This document shows positions 8,738 through 18,230 of a stretch of DNA of 64,000 bases, piece after piece; within the stretch, counting starts at the first letter, position 1, and the number at the start of each line of letters is the position of its first letter. The stretch spans positions 21,013 through 85,012 of the forward strand of contig NZ_AKJD01000066.1 in the NCBI RefSeq assembly GCF_000282515.1, written 5' to 3'. This stretch comes from Pseudomonas sp. GM80 (GTDB taxonomy: Bacteria; Pseudomonadota; Gammaproteobacteria; Pseudomonadales; Pseudomonadaceae). The notes beneath the pieces are model-generated. The model was not told the origin of the DNA. It ran no database searches and saw only the letters and a list, made by a program, of their open reading frames with translations. A program made the translations under genes and the position numbers.

Positions 8738-9883
8738 GTGGCGGCGCTCCCTTACTGGCGACTGTCCAGTTTCTATCTGTTCTATTTCGCCTTGCTCGGT
8801 TCGACAGCGCCGTTTCTGGCGCTGTACTTCGATCACCTCGGCTTCAGTCCGGCGCGGATCGGTGAACTGGTCGCCATCCCGATGCTGATGCGCTGCGTGG
8901 CGCCGAACATCTGGGGCTGGCTCGGCGACTACACCGGCAAACGTCTGGCCATCGTGCGCTTCGGCGCCGTGTGTACGCTGCTGACCTTCTCGTTGATTTT
9001 CGTCAGCAAAACCTACGCCTGGCTGGCAATGGTCATGGCGCTGCACGCGTTCTTCTGGCACGCGGTGCTGCCGCAATTCGAAGTCATCACCCTCGCGCAT
9101 TTGCAGGGGCAGACCTCGCGTTACAGCCAGATTCGCCTGTGGGGCTCGATCGGTTTCATCATCACTGTGGTGGTGCTCGGTCGTCTGTTCGAGTGGCTCA
9201 GCCTCGACATCTACCCGGCGGCGCTTGTACTGATCATGGCTGGCATCGTCCTCAGCAGTTTGTGGGTGCCGAACGCGCAACCGCCGCAAGGCAACCGGCC
9301 GAACGGCGAGGGTTTCCTCAAGCAACTGCGCAATCCCGGCGTGCTGGCGTTTTATGGCTGCGTGGCGCTGATGCAGATGAGCCACGGCCCGTATTACACC
9401 TTTCTGACCTTGCACCTCGAACGACTTGGTTACACGCGCGGCACGATCGGCATGCTCTGGGCCGTGGGCGTGGTCGCCGAAGTGCTGATGTTCATGGCGA
9501 TGAGCCGGATTCTTGCGCGGTTTTCCCTGCGCCGCGTATTGCTGGCGAGTTTTCTGCTGGCGGCGCTGCGCTGGTTGCTGCTAGGTTCGTTCGCCGAGTT
9601 TCTCTGGGTGCTGTTGTTCGCGCAGATTCTGCACGCGGCGACCTTCGGCAGTTTTCACGCCGCTGCCATCGCGTTCGTGCAACGTAGCTTCGGCGCGCGC
9701 CAGCAAGGGCAGGGCCAGGCGCTATATGCGGCACTGGCCGGCACCGGCGGTGCGCTCGGCGCGTTGTATTCCGGTTACAGCTGGAATGCCCTCGGCGCGA
9801 CATTGACCTTTAGTATTGCCAGTCTCGCGGCGCTCGCTGCTGCCGTTATCATTGCCACACGTATGCAAGAGGACAGGCCATGA
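8738..9883 (+). CDS. MFS transporter
   Basis: This 381-residue protein has about 12 hydrophobic segments and the MFS loop GDYTGKRLAIVRFG between helices 2 and 3. The sequence resembles the MFS_1-like branch that includes HcaT-type permeases. It starts with GTG at 8738, 31 bases after aroC, and its stop overlaps the mtnB start (ATGA at 9880). Coupling to mtnB suggests transport related to methylthioribose or methionine salvage, but the substrate is not established from sequence. Confidence 0.82.
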   Translation: MAALPYWRLSSFYLFYFALLGSTAPFLALYFDHLGFSPARIGELVAIPMLMRCVAPNIWGWLGDYTGKRLAIVRFGAVCTLLTFSLIFVSKTYAWLAMVMALHAFFWHAVLPQFEVITLAHLQGQTSRYSQIRLWGSIGFIITVVVLGRLFEWLSLDIYPAALVLIMAGIVLSSLWVPNAQPPQGNRPNGEGFLKQLRNPGVLAFYGCVALMQMSHGPYYTFLTLHLERLGYTRGTIGMLWAVGVVAEVLMFMAMSRILARFSLRRVLLASFLLAALRWLLLGSFAEFLWVLLFAQILHAATFGSFHAAAIAFVQRSFGARQQGQGQALYAALAGTGGALGALYSGYSWNALGATLTFSIASLAALAAAVIIATRMQEDRP

Positions 9884-10506
9884 GCCTTACGCGTGAACAG
9901 CTCGCCCAGCAAATCGTCGACGCCGGGCGTTTTCTTTATGGTCGCGGCTGGTCGCCGGCCACCAGCAGCAATTACTCGACGCGCCTGTCGCCGAGCGAAG
10001 CGCTGCTGACGGTGTCGGGCAAGCACAAGGGCCAGTTGGGTCTGGACGATGTGCTCGCCACCGATCTTTCCGGCAACAGTCTGGAACCGGGCAAAAAACC
10101 GTCCGCCGAAACCCTGTTGCACACTCAGCTGTATAGCTGGCGTCCGGAGATCGGCGCGGTGCTGCACACCCATTCGGTCAACGCCACGGTGCTGTCGCGC
10201 CTGACGCCGGAAGACTTTATCGAGTTCGAAGATTACGAACTGCAAAAAGCCTTCAGCGGTGTTTCGACCCATGAATCGCGGGTGCGTGTGCCGATTTTCG
10301 ACAACGATCAGGACATTGCGCGCCTCGCCGCCAAGGTGCAGCCTTGGCTCGACGCCCATCCCGATTGCGTCGGCTATCTGATTCGCGGCCACGGCCTCTA
10401 CACCTGGGGCGCGCAGATGAACGACGCGCTGCGGCAGATCGAGGCCTTTGAATTTCTGTTTGAATGCGAGTTGAAAACCCGCAGCGTCATGAACCGCCAA
10501 GGCTGA
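9880..10506 (+). CDS. mtnB: Methylthioribulose-1-phosphate dehydratase
   Basis: This 208-residue class II aldolase-fold enzyme of the methionine salvage pathway dehydrates 5-methylthioribulose-1-phosphate. The zinc-binding HTH is at 96-98 (VLHTHSVN), with the N-terminal WSPATSSNYS motif and the later HG pair in IRGHGLYTWG. It overlaps the MFS gene by ATGA and is followed by mtnD and mtnC, so three consecutive pathway steps are co-transcribed. Confidence 0.95.
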   Translation: MSLTREQLAQQIVDAGRFLYGRGWSPATSSNYSTRLSPSEALLTVSGKHKGQLGLDDVLATDLSGNSLEPGKKPSAETLLHTQLYSWRPEIGAVLHTHSVNATVLSRLTPEDFIEFEDYELQKAFSGVSTHESRVRVPIFDNDQDIARLAAKVQPWLDAHPDCVGYLIRGHGLYTWGAQMNDALRQIEAFEFLFECELKTRSVMNRQG

Positions 10507-10600
10507 CTTCACCAGAAGCAGCCCATTTGCCTGATGAAATGCTGTGCCCGACCGGTCTGCAAGAACCGGACGGCAAGGCCGATACCGAGGAATTGCCCCA

Positions 10601-11146
10601 ATGAGCAGCCTGTCCGTCTATCACGTCTCCAGCCCCGACATTCCCAACAAAGTGCTGACCCACTTTGAAGACATCGCCTCGACCCTGGCCGAGCAGGGCG
10701 TGCGCTTCGACCGCTGGCAAGCCGCCGCAAAGATCCAGCCTGGCGCTACCCAGGAAGAAGTGATCAGCGCCTATAAAGAGCAGATCGACAAACTGATGAC
10801 CGAACGCGGTTACATCACCGTCGACGTCATCAGCCTCAACAGCGATCACCCGCAAAAAGCCGAACTGCGCGCCAAGTTTCTTGAAGAACATCGCCATGGT
10901 GAAGACGAAGTACGCTTTTTCGTCGCCGGTCGTGGGCTGTTTACCCTGCACATCGACGATTACGTCTACGCGGTACTGTGCGAGAAGAATGATCTGATCT
11001 CGGTACCGGCCGGCACCAAACACTGGTTCGACATGGGCGAGCATCCGCACTTCGTCGCGATCCGCCTGTTCAACAACCCTGAAGGCTGGGTTGCCAATTT
11101 CACCGGCGAAGACATCGCCGGTCGTTTCCCGCGTCTGGAGGACTGA
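10601..11146 (+). CDS. mtnD: Acireductone dioxygenase
   Basis: This 181-residue cupin oxidises the acireductone intermediate of methionine salvage. The metal ligands H97, H99 and E103 ([13 protein letters not shown]) and H141 (GTKHWFD) are present. The start MSSLSVYHV at 10601 agrees with the family; the frame is open upstream from 10544 without conserved sequence. The enzyme makes the 2-oxoacid precursor of methionine with iron, or an off-pathway product with nickel, as known for the family. Confidence 0.95.
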   Translation: MSSLSVYHVSSPDIPNKVLTHFEDIASTLAEQGVRFDRWQAAAKIQPGATQEEVISAYKEQIDKLMTERGYITVDVISLNSDHPQKAELRAKFLEEHRHGEDEVRFFVAGRGLFTLHIDDYVYAVLCEKNDLISVPAGTKHWFDMGEHPHFVAIRLFNNPEGWVANFTGEDIAGRFPRLED

Positions 11147-11150
11147 TTCG

Positions 11151-11834
11151 ATGTCGATCAAAGCCATTGTCACTGATATCGAAGGCACCACCAGCGCGGT
11201 GAGTTTCGTGTTTGACGTGCTGTTTCCCTACGCGGCCAAACACCTGCCGGACTTCGTTCGGCAGAACGCCGAACGTGCCGACGTCGCCGAACAACTCGAT
11301 GCCGTGCGCCGTGACAGCAATGCACCGCAAGCCGATGTTGAGCGGGTCGTTGAAATTCTGTTGAGCTGGATCGAGGAGGATCGCAAAGCCACGCCGCTCA
11401 AGGCCTTGCAAGGCATGGTCTGGGCGCAGGGTTATCACGCCGGGCAGTTGAAAGGGCACGTCTACCCGGACGCGGTCGAAGCGCTGCAACGCTGGCATGC
11501 GGCGGGTTATCAACTGTTTGTGTATTCGTCGGGCTCGATTCAGGCGCAGAAACTGATTTTCGGCTGCTCGGAGGCGGGGGATCTGACGTCGTTGTTCAGC
11601 GGCTACTTCGACACCACGTCGGGGCCCAAGCGTGAGGCGCAGTCTTACACCAACATTCAGCAAGCCATTGGCGTTGAGCCGGCTGAGATTCTGTTCCTCT
11701 CCGACATCGTCGAAGAACTCGACGCCGCACAAGCGGCCGGCCTGCAAACCTGCGGCCTGGCCCGCGAAGGCGGCGAGCTGGGCAGCCACATCACCGTCGA
11801 CACCTTCAGCGCCATCGAACCCGAAGCCTTCTAA
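11151..11834 (+). CDS. mtnC: Enolase-phosphatase E1
   Basis: This 227-residue HAD-superfamily enzyme performs the enolisation and dephosphorylation that give the acireductone used by MtnD. The HAD motif is VTDIEGTTS with D9 and E11, followed by YSSGS (motif II) and [12 protein letters not shown] (motif IV). It begins 4 bases after the mtnD stop and ends the mtnBDC run. No mtnA or mtnK is in the window, so the upper pathway must lie elsewhere. Confidence 0.95.
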   Translation: MSIKAIVTDIEGTTSAVSFVFDVLFPYAAKHLPDFVRQNAERADVAEQLDAVRRDSNAPQADVERVVEILLSWIEEDRKATPLKALQGMVWAQGYHAGQLKGHVYPDAVEALQRWHAAGYQLFVYSSGSIQAQKLIFGCSEAGDLTSLFSGYFDTTSGPKREAQSYTNIQQAIGVEPAEILFLSDIVEELDAAQAAGLQTCGLAREGGELGSHITVDTFSAIEPEAF

Positions 11835-11847
11835 CCACACAAAACCC

Positions 11848-11933
11848 TGTAGGAGCTGCGGCACGCTGCGATTTTTTGATCCTGATCTTCAAAAACAAGA
11901 TCAAAAGATCGCAGCGTTCCGCAGCTCCTACAA
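11848..11933. repeat. Palindromic repeat, type A
   Basis: An inverted repeat has outer arms CTGTAGGAGCTGCGGCACGC and a complementary copy with GATCAAAAGATCGCAG. The arms are imperfect relative to other copies (CACGC versus GTTCC). It lies after mtnC. Confidence 0.8.
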
Positions 11934-11951
11934 AGAGTTAGCGATCGCGCA

Positions 11952-11998
11952 CAAACAAAACAGGCCGTGAAGCGAGAGCTCCACGGCCTGTTTTGTTT
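11952..11998. terminator. Bidirectional terminator between mtnC and the DUF3509 gene
   Basis: A long stem AAACAAAACAGGCCGTG pairs with its complement across a short loop. A-rich and T-rich ends on both sides suit termination from either convergent gene. Confidence 0.8.
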
Positions 11999-12013
11999 AA
12001 GGCGGTTTAAAAC

Positions 12014-12292
12014 TTACAGCGAGTGATACGTCGGCAGAGCAAAACGCTGCTGGCTTTGCAGCATGGCGATTTGCGGCAGCTCACTGGCTTGTTCCGCGAG
12101 GTCACGACGGATTGCGCTGATCGCCCACGACAGTTGGTCGCCAGCATGCAGTTGTTGATAAGTCAGTGCACGTTTGAACACTTTGCCATCGCTGCTGCGC
12201 AAGGTCAGCAGGATCCCGCCATCGGGACGTGGCGCAGTGGTGACGTCGAAGTTGGAGAACAGGGAGGTAAATTTTTCTTGGATCAGGCTCAT
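12014..12292 (-). CDS. DUF3509 domain-containing protein
   Basis: This 92-residue protein (start MSLIQEKFTSLFSNFDV) carries the KVFKRALTYQQL and LSWAISAIRRDLAEQAS segments typical of the Pseudomonas DUF3509 family. Function is unknown. The ATG at 12292 follows AGCTGAAAGAC and precedes the conserved start; the longer frame from 12388 adds an unlikely Cys-rich extension. The gene is monocistronic and converges on the mtn operon. Confidence 0.8.
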   Translation of the reverse strand: MSLIQEKFTSLFSNFDVTTAPRPDGGILLTLRSSDGKVFKRALTYQQLHAGDQLSWAISAIRRDLAEQASELPQIAMLQSQQRFALPTYHSL

Positions 12293-12680
12293 GTCTTTCA
12301 GCTCCGTATGCACTTGAATGGCAAGCATGCAGAGGAGGTTGCAGAGTTTGTGCCAGCATTTGATTAAAAAAATATCGTTATAAATCAATGGCTTGAAAAT
12401 AATGGTTTTTCAAGGCGTCGTGCAATCTGCATGAGTGGCCATCGTGCATCCTGCATTTTGCGGGATCGTGATCATTTCTACGGAACCAAACGCTGACCCG
12501 GGGATCAGCTCCGCGCCCGCCACGTCAGCGGATACAAAACATTGCAAAAACCGCGTGTACAGCCCGAGAAGCGCTGACGTATTTTCGATCTCGGCCCGCG
12601 CTCGGATGCGTCGGTCGTATCAGCCTTTGCCCGACAATAAAAACACCGACCTGCACGTCAAGGTCGAACGGGGAGCTTCC
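12293..12680. other. Intergenic region between DUF3509 gene and acyl-CoA synthetase
   Basis: This 388-base gap between divergent genes presumably holds both promoters. A pair of related segments, ATCGTGCATCCTGCA and GCGGGATCGTGATC, occurs around 12440-12475. No RNA gene, convincing ORF or clear operator was seen. Confidence 0.4.
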
Positions 12681-14519
12681 ATGAGTCACGCGCCAAGCGA
12701 CACGATTACCTGGGGCATGATGCTCCGCAAGCTGCCGATGATTGCCAAAGCCATCCCGCGGGTGGTCAAAGGCATGAAGGTGGCCAACGTCACGGATCCG
12801 ACACAGAGTTGTGGCCTTGGCTGGACCTTCGAGCAAGCGACCCTGCGCAATCCGCACGGGCCTGCGTTATTGCAGGGCGATGTGTCGCTGACGTATGCAC
12901 AGGTCAACCAGTGGGCCAACCGCATCGCTCATTATCTGAGCGGGCAGGGCATCGGCAAGGGCGACGTGGTCGCGGTGTTTATCGAAAACCGTCCGGAATT
13001 GCTGGTGACCATTCTGGCGCTGGCCAAGGTCGGGGCGGTCAGCGCATTGCTCAACACCTCGCAAACGCGCGACACGCTGATCCACAGCGTGAACCTGGTG
13101 GCGCCGGTGGCGATTGTTGTTGGTGAAGAATTGCTGCCCGCATTTGCCGCCGTGCGCGAGCAAGTGTCGATTGTGCCCCAGCGGGTCTGGTTTGTGGCCG
13201 ATCAGGACACTTACAGCCATCCGGGCATCGCGCCCGACAGCTACGTCAATCTGATCAGCGCCAGTGCCGACGCCTGCAGCGATAATCCGCCGAGCAGCCA
13301 GCAGGTGTTTTTCGACGACCCGTGTTTCTACATCTACACCTCAGGCACCACCGGCCTGCCCAAAGCCGGGGTGTTCAAGCACGGCCGCTGGATGCGCAGC
13401 TCCGCCAGTTTCGGCCTGATCGCCCTCAATATGGGCCCTGACGACGTCGTTTATTGCACCTTGCCGCTGTACCACGCCACCGGTCTTTGCGTGTGCTGGG
13501 GCTCGGCGGTCAACGGCGCCTCGGGCTTCGCGATCAGGCGCAAGTTCAGTGCCAGCCAGTTCTGGAACGACGTGCGCCGCTATCGCGCGACCACCATCGG
13601 TTACGTCGGCGAATTGTGCCGTTATCTGGTCGATCAACCGGCCAGCGCCGACGACAACCGCCACGAGGTGCGCAAGATGATCGGCAACGGTTTGCGCCCC
13701 GGCGCCTGGGCCGAGTTCAAGACGCGCTTCGCGGTCGATCACATCTGTGAGCTGTACGCAGCGAGCGACGGCAACATCGGTTTCACCAACGTCCTCAATT
13801 TCGACAACACCATCGGCTTCTCGCTGATGGCTTGGGAGTTGGTTGCCTACGACCATGACAGTGGCGAGCCGATCCGCAGCGACGACGGTTTCATGCGCAA
13901 GGTCGGCAAGGGCGATCAGGGCCTGTTGCTGGCGCGGATCGACGAGAAAGCGCCGCTGGACGGTTACACCGATCCGCAGAAAACCGCCAAGGTCGTGTTG
14001 CAGGATGTATTCAGCAAGGGCGACCGCTTTTTCAACACTGGCGACCTGTTGCGCAACATCGGCTTCGGCCATGCGCAATTTGTCGATCGACTGGGCGACA
14101 CCTATCGCTGGAAGGGAGAGAACGTCTCCACCACCGAAGTTGAAAACCTCTTGCTGCAACACCCGCAGATCTCCGAGGCCGTGGCGTATGGCGTCGAAAT
14201 ACGCAACACCAACGGGCGCGCCGGCATGGCGGCCATCACGCCGTCCGAGTCCCTCGCGACGCTGGATTTCGCCGCGTTACTGAGCTTCATCCGTGAACGC
14301 ATGCCGGCGTATGCGGTACCGCTTTTCCTGCGGGTGAAGGTGAAAATGGAAACCACCGGTACCTTCAAGTACCAGAAAACCCGCTTGAAGAACGAAGGTT
14401 TCGATCCCGGTCAGACAGGCGACGATCCGATCTTCGCCTGGCTGCCGGGCAGCGAGACTTACGTACAGGTGACCGATGCAGTGTTGGCTGAAATCAATCA
14501 AGGCAAGTACCGTTATTGA
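12681..14519 (+). CDS. Long-chain acyl-CoA synthetase (FATP/FadD6-like)
   Basis: This 612-residue AMP-forming enzyme has the P-loop-like motif YTSGTTGLPKAG at 219-230. The motif NTGDLLRNIGFGHAQFVDRLGDTYRWKGENVST is here read in two parts (NTGDLL, YRWKGENVS), and KYQKTRLK is near the C-terminus. It activates fatty acids to acyl-CoA; the N-terminal region (1-45) and overall length match the very-long-chain FATP-type branch. The start at 12681 is preceded by GGGGAGC. It is monocistronic. Confidence 0.87.
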   Translation: MSHAPSDTITWGMMLRKLPMIAKAIPRVVKGMKVANVTDPTQSCGLGWTFEQATLRNPHGPALLQGDVSLTYAQVNQWANRIAHYLSGQGIGKGDVVAVFIENRPELLVTILALAKVGAVSALLNTSQTRDTLIHSVNLVAPVAIVVGEELLPAFAAVREQVSIVPQRVWFVADQDTYSHPGIAPDSYVNLISASADACSDNPPSSQQVFFDDPCFYIYTSGTTGLPKAGVFKHGRWMRSSASFGLIALNMGPDDVVYCTLPLYHATGLCVCWGSAVNGASGFAIRRKFSASQFWNDVRRYRATTIGYVGELCRYLVDQPASADDNRHEVRKMIGNGLRPGAWAEFKTRFAVDHICELYAASDGNIGFTNVLNFDNTIGFSLMAWELVAYDHDSGEPIRSDDGFMRKVGKGDQGLLLARIDEKAPLDGYTDPQKTAKVVLQDVFSKGDRFFNTGDLLRNIGFGHAQFVDRLGDTYRWKGENVSTTEVENLLLQHPQISEAVAYGVEIRNTNGRAGMAAITPSESLATLDFAALLSFIRERMPAYAVPLFLRVKVKMETTGTFKYQKTRLKNEGFDPGQTGDDPIFAWLPGSETYVQVTDAVLAEINQGKYRY

Positions 14520-14616
14520 TTGTGGCTATAGATCATCTTGAGAAAAAGGGGGTGACAGTTTTCGTCGCGCTCGGGAAACTGTCGGCTTTCCGATTGACCG
14601 AAAGTGGAGTTGCCCC

Positions 14617-15135
14617 ATGTCCGACCAAAGCCGCCAGATGACCCCTGAAGAAGCTGCCGAATTCACCGAGCAGGTTTTCAACAAGGCGCGCGACGGTGAT
14701 GCCGAGATGCTTGATCGCCTGGTCAGCGCCGGTTTGCCGGTCAACTTGAAGAACAGCAAGGGCGACACGCTGCTGATGCTCGCCAGTTATTACGGTCATG
14801 TTGACGCCGTGAATGTGCTGCTTAAACACCAAGCCGATCCGGAAATGCGCAATGGCAACGGCCAAAGCCCGATTGCCGGTGCGGCGTTCAAAGGTGATTT
14901 GGCGGTGGTCAAGGCGTTGGTCGAGGCGGGTGCCGAGATCGAAGGTTCGTCGTTTGATGGCCGTACCGCGCTGATGATGGCGGCGATGTTCAACCGTGTT
15001 GAAATCGTTGATTACCTGATCAGCAAAGGCGCCAATGCACAGGCCAAGGACGCCAATGGCGTGACGGCACTCGATGCGGCGCGCACCATGGGCGCGGTTG
15101 ATACCACGGCGCAGCTGGAAAAATTGTTGGGTTGA
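14617..15135 (+). CDS. Ankyrin-repeat protein
   Basis: This 172-residue protein is made almost entirely of ankyrin repeats. Helical lead-in TPEEAAEFTEQVF (8-20) is followed by about four units at roughly 25-57, 58-90, 91-124 and 125-157, with motifs GDTLLMLASYYGHVDAV, GQSPIAGAAFKGDLAVV, GRTALMMAAMFNRVEIV and GVTALDAARTMG. No signal peptide is seen. A cytoplasmic protein-binding role is likely, partner unknown. Confidence 0.85.
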   Translation: MSDQSRQMTPEEAAEFTEQVFNKARDGDAEMLDRLVSAGLPVNLKNSKGDTLLMLASYYGHVDAVNVLLKHQADPEMRNGNGQSPIAGAAFKGDLAVVKALVEAGAEIEGSSFDGRTALMMAAMFNRVEIVDYLISKGANAQAKDANGVTALDAARTMGAVDTTAQLEKLLG

Positions 15136-15137
15136 TA

Positions 15138-15213
15138 AGGTCAAAAGATCGCAGCCTGCGGCAGCTCCTACACTGATCCCTCTGTAGGAGCTGCCGCAGG
15201 CTGCGATCTTTTG
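15138..15213. repeat. Palindromic repeat, type A
   Basis: Near-perfect inverted repeat of the GATCGCAGCCTGCGGCAGC type: arms TCAAAAGATCGCAGCCTGC and complement around a 16-base centre. Confidence 0.85.
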
Positions 15214-15268
15214 CGTTGTGCGCTATCCTCCGCGCCCTCAAATTTCACCTTCCACAGGATCCGCCCTC

Positions 15269-15799
15269 ATGAAAGCCGCACTCGCCGAACTCATCAGCAA
15301 AATCAGCTCCGGCTGCATGGCCGAGGACGAGATCCTGAACGTCGCCGACGAAGCCGCACAGGCCTACGCCGATGCCGGTGCTTTTCTGACAACCAATCCC
15401 GACATCAACTACGACGACACCTTCCCGATCCCGTTGGGCGAGTGGGTGGTGGTCGGCAGCCTGCCGGAAACCGTGCTGTTCCAGGCCGACACCTACGTCG
15501 ATCTGTTTGCGCAGATCGTCGCTTCATTCGGCCCGGGCGTCGACTTCAACCTCAAGCCCAAGCAACTGGCGAAAACCGAAGCCCTGACCGCACTCAACCG
15601 CATCCAGGTGCAGATGAGCAGCATGAACAAGGAAAACGGCGGTTACACGCTGATGAACTTCAGCCAGCTGCTCGACGATGAGCTGCAAATGGTGCTGGTC
15701 TTCGGCAACGACGTGCCACGGGTGCTGGACCTGTGCGCCGAAGTCGGCATCGCCGCCGCGCCAGCGCTGGAAGCCCTGAAGATCGCCGTTCACGTCTGA
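15269..15799 (+). CDS. Hypothetical protein
   Basis: This 176-residue soluble, acidic protein has a start MKAALAELISK at 15269. No signal peptide or transmembrane helix is visible. The middle section (ETVLFQADTYVDLFAQ, NPDINYDDTFPIPLGEW) looks like a compact alpha/beta domain. I do not recognise a family. Codon use matches the surrounding core genes. Confidence 0.65.
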   Translation: MKAALAELISKISSGCMAEDEILNVADEAAQAYADAGAFLTTNPDINYDDTFPIPLGEWVVVGSLPETVLFQADTYVDLFAQIVASFGPGVDFNLKPKQLAKTEALTALNRIQVQMSSMNKENGGYTLMNFSQLLDDELQMVLVFGNDVPRVLDLCAEVGIAAAPALEALKIAVHV

Positions 15800-15870
15800 G
15801 TGCAATAAAAGGGAACCCTGCGCGCGACCGTCTATCCTAAAAGTGCATGCCACTATTCTGGAGCGACACC

Positions 15871-16062
15871 ATGGGTTCCACGTTCAACGGTCTGATCGGC
15901 CTGATCATCCTCGCCCTCGACATTTGGGCCATCATCAACGTACTGAAAAGCGGCGCGACCACCGGGATGAAAATCGTCTGGGTGCTGCTGATTATCCTCC
16001 TGCCAGTGCTGGGCCTGATCATCTGGGCAATCGCCGGACCGCGCGGCAACGTCCGGATCTGA
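15871..16062 (+). CDS. Small membrane protein with PLD nuclease N-terminal-like domain
   Basis: This 63-residue protein has two membrane helices (about 5-22 and 33-54), with the motif LDIWAIINVLKSG between them and VLLIILLPVLGLIIWAIAGPR at the end. That is the PLDc_N domain normally at the start of cardiolipin-synthase-like proteins, here stand-alone. The start at 15871 is preceded by CTGGAGCG; the earlier ATG at 15847 is less likely. Confidence 0.78.
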   Translation: MGSTFNGLIGLIILALDIWAIINVLKSGATTGMKIVWVLLIILLPVLGLIIWAIAGPRGNVRI

Positions 16063-16071
16063 CCGCACCTA

Positions 16072-16158
16072 TGTAGGAGCTGCCGCAGGCTGCGATCTTT
16101 TGATGTTGATTGTAAAAAAACAAGATCAAAAGATCGCAGCCTGCGGCAGCTCCTACAG
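16072..16158. repeat. Palindromic repeat, type A
   Basis: Perfect long arms TGTAGGAGCTGCCGCAGGCT and complement, with an inner GATCTTTTGAT / ATCAAAAGATC extension, just upstream of speE. Confidence 0.85.
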
Positions 16159-16269
16159 GGATTATGGTTGTGAGGTTCGACCTGTCATCTTCGGCAACGT
16201 AGAATGCGCGCCTTTCCCGGGCAATCGTCCCCACGATTGACGCCCGCGCATTCATCGGAGCACTTCACC

Positions 16270-17145
16270 ATGACCGTCACCAAAACCAGCGAGTACCTGG
16301 AAACCCTCTACGAAGGCTACGGCCAGCGTTTTCGCATGGAAAAACTGCTGCACGAAGTGCGCACCGAACACCAGCACCTGGTGATCTTCCAGAACCCGCG
16401 CATGGGCCGAGTGATGGCGCTGGATGGCGTGATCCAGACCACCGAAGCCGACGAATTCATCTACCACGAAATGCTCACCCACGTGCCGATCCTTGCCCAC
16501 GGCAGCGCCAAGCGCGTGCTGATCATCGGTGGCGGTGACGGCGGCATGCTGCGCGAAGTGACCAAGCATGCCGGTGTCGAGCACATCACCATGGTCGAGA
16601 TCGACGGCACCGTGGTCGACATGTGCAAAGAATTCCTGCCGAACCACTCCAGCGGTGCTTACGACGATCCACGGCTGAACCTGGTGATCGACGACGGCAT
16701 GCGTTTCGTCGCCACCACCACGGAAAAATTCGACGTGATCATCTCCGACTCCACCGACCCTATCGGCCCGGGCGAAGTGCTGTTCTCGGAGAATTTCTAT
16801 CAGGCTTGCCACCGCTGCCTGAATGAAGGCGGCATCCTCGTGACCCAGAACGGCACGCCGTTCATGCAGATCGACGAAGTGAAAACCACCGCCGGTCGCC
16901 TGAAAAGCCTGTTCCCGGACTGGCACTTCTACCAGGCGGCGGTGCCGACCTACATCGGTGGTTCGATGACATTTGCGTGGGGTTCGACCAACCCGGCCTA
17001 CCGCAAGCTCAGCCGTGAAACCCTGCAACAGCGCTTCATCGGCAGCGGCATCGTCACCCGCTACTACAACCCGGAAATCCACATCGGCGCGTTCGCCTTG
17101 CCGCAATATGTGCTGCAAGCGATCAACAAGCCAAGCAACGACTGA
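16270..17145 (+). CDS. speE: Spermidine synthase (polyamine aminopropyltransferase)
   Basis: This 291-residue enzyme transfers the aminopropyl group from decarboxylated SAM to putrescine. The nucleotide-binding GGGDGG is at 87-92, and the acidic catalytic residues lie in [11 protein letters not shown] (D160, D163). YHEMLTHVP and [12 protein letters not shown] are further family motifs. The start [18 protein letters not shown] at 16270 fits; a TAGAAT minus-10-like box is at 16199-16204. No speD neighbour is present in the window. Confidence 0.94.
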   Translation: MTVTKTSEYLETLYEGYGQRFRMEKLLHEVRTEHQHLVIFQNPRMGRVMALDGVIQTTEADEFIYHEMLTHVPILAHGSAKRVLIIGGGDGGMLREVTKHAGVEHITMVEIDGTVVDMCKEFLPNHSSGAYDDPRLNLVIDDGMRFVATTTEKFDVIISDSTDPIGPGEVLFSENFYQACHRCLNEGGILVTQNGTPFMQIDEVKTTAGRLKSLFPDWHFYQAAVPTYIGGSMTFAWGSTNPAYRKLSRETLQQRFIGSGIVTRYYNPEIHIGAFALPQYVLQAINKPSND

Positions 17146-17153
17146 CACTGAAC

Positions 17154-17239
17154 CTGTAGGAGCTGCCGCAGGCTGCGATCTTTTGATTCTGATATTAAAA
17201 ACAAGATCAAAAGATCGCAGCCTGCGGCAGCTCCTACAG
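17154..17239. repeat. Palindromic repeat, type A
   Basis: Perfect arms CTGTAGGAGCTGCCGCAGGC and complement immediately downstream of speE. Confidence 0.85.
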
Positions 17240-17352
17240 TGATAGATGTCGTTTTTTTCATGTTCGTGCGTTGTAATCCTTTTGAACCAACTTTCGGCGC
17301 ACCAGTCGATTTAGGTGTAAGCCCATTTGCGGGTTTGATCGAGGAGGCACCG

Positions 17353-17586
17353 ATGCAAAAGTGGAAAGTCACTTTCGTGGACGATCATGGTGAAATTGTC
17401 GATGAGGTGTTCGAGCGCGCGGAATGCCCCAGTGACGATGAGGCCGCTCAACTGATCAAGGCGAAGCTTCTGCCCGTGGCCGCCGCACTGGATCTGAACG
17501 ATCTGGAAGGGCGCACCCCCGACGCCGGGGCGAAAAGCCTGAAAACCCAGAACAGCATTGAAATCCGCAGCATCACTCCCGTCTGA
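17353..17586 (+). CDS. Small hypothetical protein
   Basis: This 77-residue acidic protein (MQKWKVTFVDDHGEIVDEVFERAECPSDD at the N-terminus, here noted by its VTFVDDHGEIVDE core) has a strong ribosome binding site GAGGAGG 6 bases before the ATG at 17353. A beta-strand-rich start and charged middle suggest a small folded domain. Family unknown. Confidence 0.68.
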   Translation: MQKWKVTFVDDHGEIVDEVFERAECPSDDEAAQLIKAKLLPVAAALDLNDLEGRTPDAGAKSLKTQNSIEIRSITPV

Positions 17587-17794
17587 CATTCTTCCTGTCA
17601 CCTTGACACCAGGCCTTGGCAGCAGCTCTGACTTGGGGCTACTCTGCAAGCGAGATCAGCGAACGGATCGCTAAGGTCTGGTCTTGTCAGCTACATGCTT
17701 GTTCCCGCGTGCAACCACGTTGCCGTCGTACTTTGGCCAGAGGCCCGGGGCGGGAATACGGAAAGTCTATCCATCTATGTGAGGGGGACGATTC

Positions 17795-18142
17795 ATGAGC
17801 ACAGCCTATCAAGAAGACATCAGCAGCAATGTTCTGCGCCGCATGAAAGAAGGCGGTTTCGATTTTTCCCGATTCCATCCCATCGAGTTCTACGCCATTT
17901 TCCCGGACGAGGAGCGGGCGCGCAGGGCGGCAGGCAAATTTCGTGGTGAGTCCATCAATGCCCAGGTCAGTGTGCGCGATGATGGCGCGTGGGCGCTGGA
18001 ATTGAGCAAAGTGATGTATGCGACGTATGACGATATTGGCGATTTCGAGCAGGGCTTTTCGGCGGTGGTCGAACCCTTGGGCGGGATAATCGAGGGATGG
18101 GGCGTGAAACAGGAGGTGCGTAGCCGCCACCGGTTGAATTGA
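17795..18142 (+). CDS. RraB-family (ribonuclease E inhibitor-like) protein
   Basis: This 115-residue protein matches the RraB fold by NVLRRMKEGGFDFSRFHPIEF, FPDEERARRAAGKF and MYATYDDIGDFEQGFSAVVEPLGGIIEGWG. Known RraB binds the RNase E C-terminal region and modulates mRNA decay; that function here is inferred. The start follows GAGGGGGACG. It is a monocistronic gene followed by a type A repeat. Confidence 0.78.
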   Translation: MSTAYQEDISSNVLRRMKEGGFDFSRFHPIEFYAIFPDEERARRAAGKFRGESINAQVSVRDDGAWALELSKVMYATYDDIGDFEQGFSAVVEPLGGIIEGWGVKQEVRSRHRLN

Positions 18143-18154
18143 GTCGATAGATAG

Positions 18155-18230
18155 AAGATCAAAAGATCGCAGCCTTCGGCAGCTCCTACATGTAATCGGT
18201 GTGGGGCTGTTGGGGGCTGCGATCTTTTGC
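18155..18230. repeat. Palindromic repeat, type A (degenerate right arm)
   Basis: The left arm AGATCAAAAGATCGCAGCCT is intact. The right half is eroded to GGGGGCTGCGATCTTTTGC. Confidence 0.75.
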